Positions 8,470 to 8,772 of a stretch of DNA of 8,772 nt are shown here, piece by piece (the first letter of the stretch is position 1; the number at the start of each line of letters is the position of its first letter). A program made the translations under genes and the position numbers. The notes under the pieces are model-generated. The model ran no database searches. It worked only from the letters and a program-made list of their open reading frames with translations, and was not told where the DNA came from. Source of the stretch: DATAYA01 sp036272815 (lineage in GTDB: Bacteria; Pseudomonadota; Alphaproteobacteria; Acetobacterales; Acetobacteraceae); the NCBI GenBank assembly GCA_036272815.1, contig DATAYA010000248.1, positions 1 through 8,772 of the forward strand, read 5' to 3'.

Positions 8470-8505
8470 AGCGCCCAGGCTCGTTGGAGCGCCCAGGCTC
8501 GCTGA
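8452..8505 (+). repeat. three-copy 18-bp tandem repeat spanning the prfB stop codon
   Basis: Three adjacent 18-bp units lie at 8452-8469, 8470-8487 and 8488-8505. Unit 1 is AGCGCCCAGGCTCGTTGA; unit 2 ends TGG in place of TGA, and unit 3 has CGC in place of CGT. Read in the prfB frame they give SAQAR-stop, SAQARW and SAQAR-stop. The first unit is the real C-terminus of RF2; the other two fill most of the 51-bp gap before the convergent downstream gene. The near-identity of the units points to recent replication slippage. Confidence 0.9.
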
Positions 8506-8520
8506 GCAGCGGTTCCTTTG

Positions 8521-8772
8521 CTACGCCGCAAATCGTACCAGCCGCCCGACGGGCGCGCCCAGCACCTCGTCCTCGCGCATCACCGGCCGCCCGCGCACGA
8601 TCGTTGCCACCGGCCAGCCGGTCACGCGCATTCCCGCGAACGGCGTCCAGCCGCAGGGCGAAGCGATCCAGGAGTCCTCGATGGAGCGCCGCGCGGCAAG
8701 ATCGACCAGCGTGAAATCAGCGTCGTAGCCACGCGCGAGCCGCCCCTTGCCGACCGCGCCATAGACGCGCGC
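8521..8772 (-). CDS. dihydroorotase-type amidohydrolase, C-terminal part (5' end outside window)
   Basis: The last 83 residues of a minus-strand gene enter from the right edge and end at the TAG read from 8523 to 8521. The segment KGRLARGYDADFTLVDL is the typical end of a cyclic amidohydrolase, where the chain returns to the small beta domain. It is followed by SWIASPCGWTPFAGM and by VTGWPVATIVRGRPVM, then the closing GAPVGRLVRF. This wording is like the alphaproteobacterial proteins annotated as dihydroorotase, which close carbamoyl-aspartate to dihydroorotate in pyrimidine synthesis. The metal-binding His and Lys residues lie outside the window, so catalytic competence cannot be judged. A hydantoinase, an allantoinase or an inactive pyrC-like paralogue remain possible, and for that reason no symbol is given. 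The gene is convergent with prfB, with 51 bp between the stops and no convincing terminator there. Confidence 0.75.
   Translation of the reverse strand, partial: ARVYGAVGKGRLARGYDADFTLVDLAARRSIEDSWIASPCGWTPFAGMRVTGWPVATIVRGRPVMREDEVLGAPVGRLVRFAA

Noticed and set aside
8470..8520. Intrinsic terminator between prfB and the downstream gene
   Set aside because: Only 4-bp stems (such as GCTC-GCT-GAGC at 8497-8507) and no real T-run; nothing supports a terminator call.

Overview
The window is very GC-rich DNA (high G+C at third codon positions throughout) from what looks like an alphaproteobacterium. The best clues are an RNase E with a long acidic insertion inside its S1 domain and a C-terminal Gly-Trp-Trp tip, a class A penicillin-binding protein ending in GGLY, and the order rne / mrcA / prfB. 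The N-terminal wording of RNase E resembles Acetobacteraceae (Rhodospirillales), but that placement is from memory of family sequences and is only moderately secure. The content is core chromosome. I see no insertion sequence, phage gene, CRISPR array, tRNA or rRNA.

Layout. Positions 1-275 (minus) hold the start of a lipoprotein gene that runs off the left edge. A 129-bp divergent gap leads to a small plus-strand gene (405-995) for a secreted protein with a PEPxxWA-type C-terminal sorting signal. Its end forms one arm of a perfect 15-bp inverted repeat that lies between it and the convergent RNase E gene (minus, 1065-4052). A 713-bp gene-free stretch separates rne from the divergent mrcA gene (plus, 4766-7327). 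prfB follows 10 bp later (plus, 7338-8469) and is split by the classical programmed +1 frameshift. After a triplicated 18-bp repeat at the prfB stop codon, the window ends in the 3' part of a convergent dihydroorotase-type amidohydrolase gene (minus, 8521-8772).

How the genes relate. RNase E starts mRNA decay and rRNA processing and, through its C-terminal tip, probably recruits PNPase. mrcA and prfB are co-oriented with a 10-bp gap and are probably one transcription unit, joining cell-wall synthesis to a self-regulated translation termination factor. In many alphaproteobacteria an N-acetylmuramoyl-L-alanine amidase gene stands between rne and mrcA. Here that slot holds only non-coding sequence.

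I did not find an undescribed multi-gene system. The points most worth a second look are the triplicated 18-bp repeat that carries the RF2 stop codon, the missing amidase with its long empty interval, the strong hairpin at the PEPxxWA gene end, and an unusual residue in the glycosyltransferase motif of the penicillin-binding protein.
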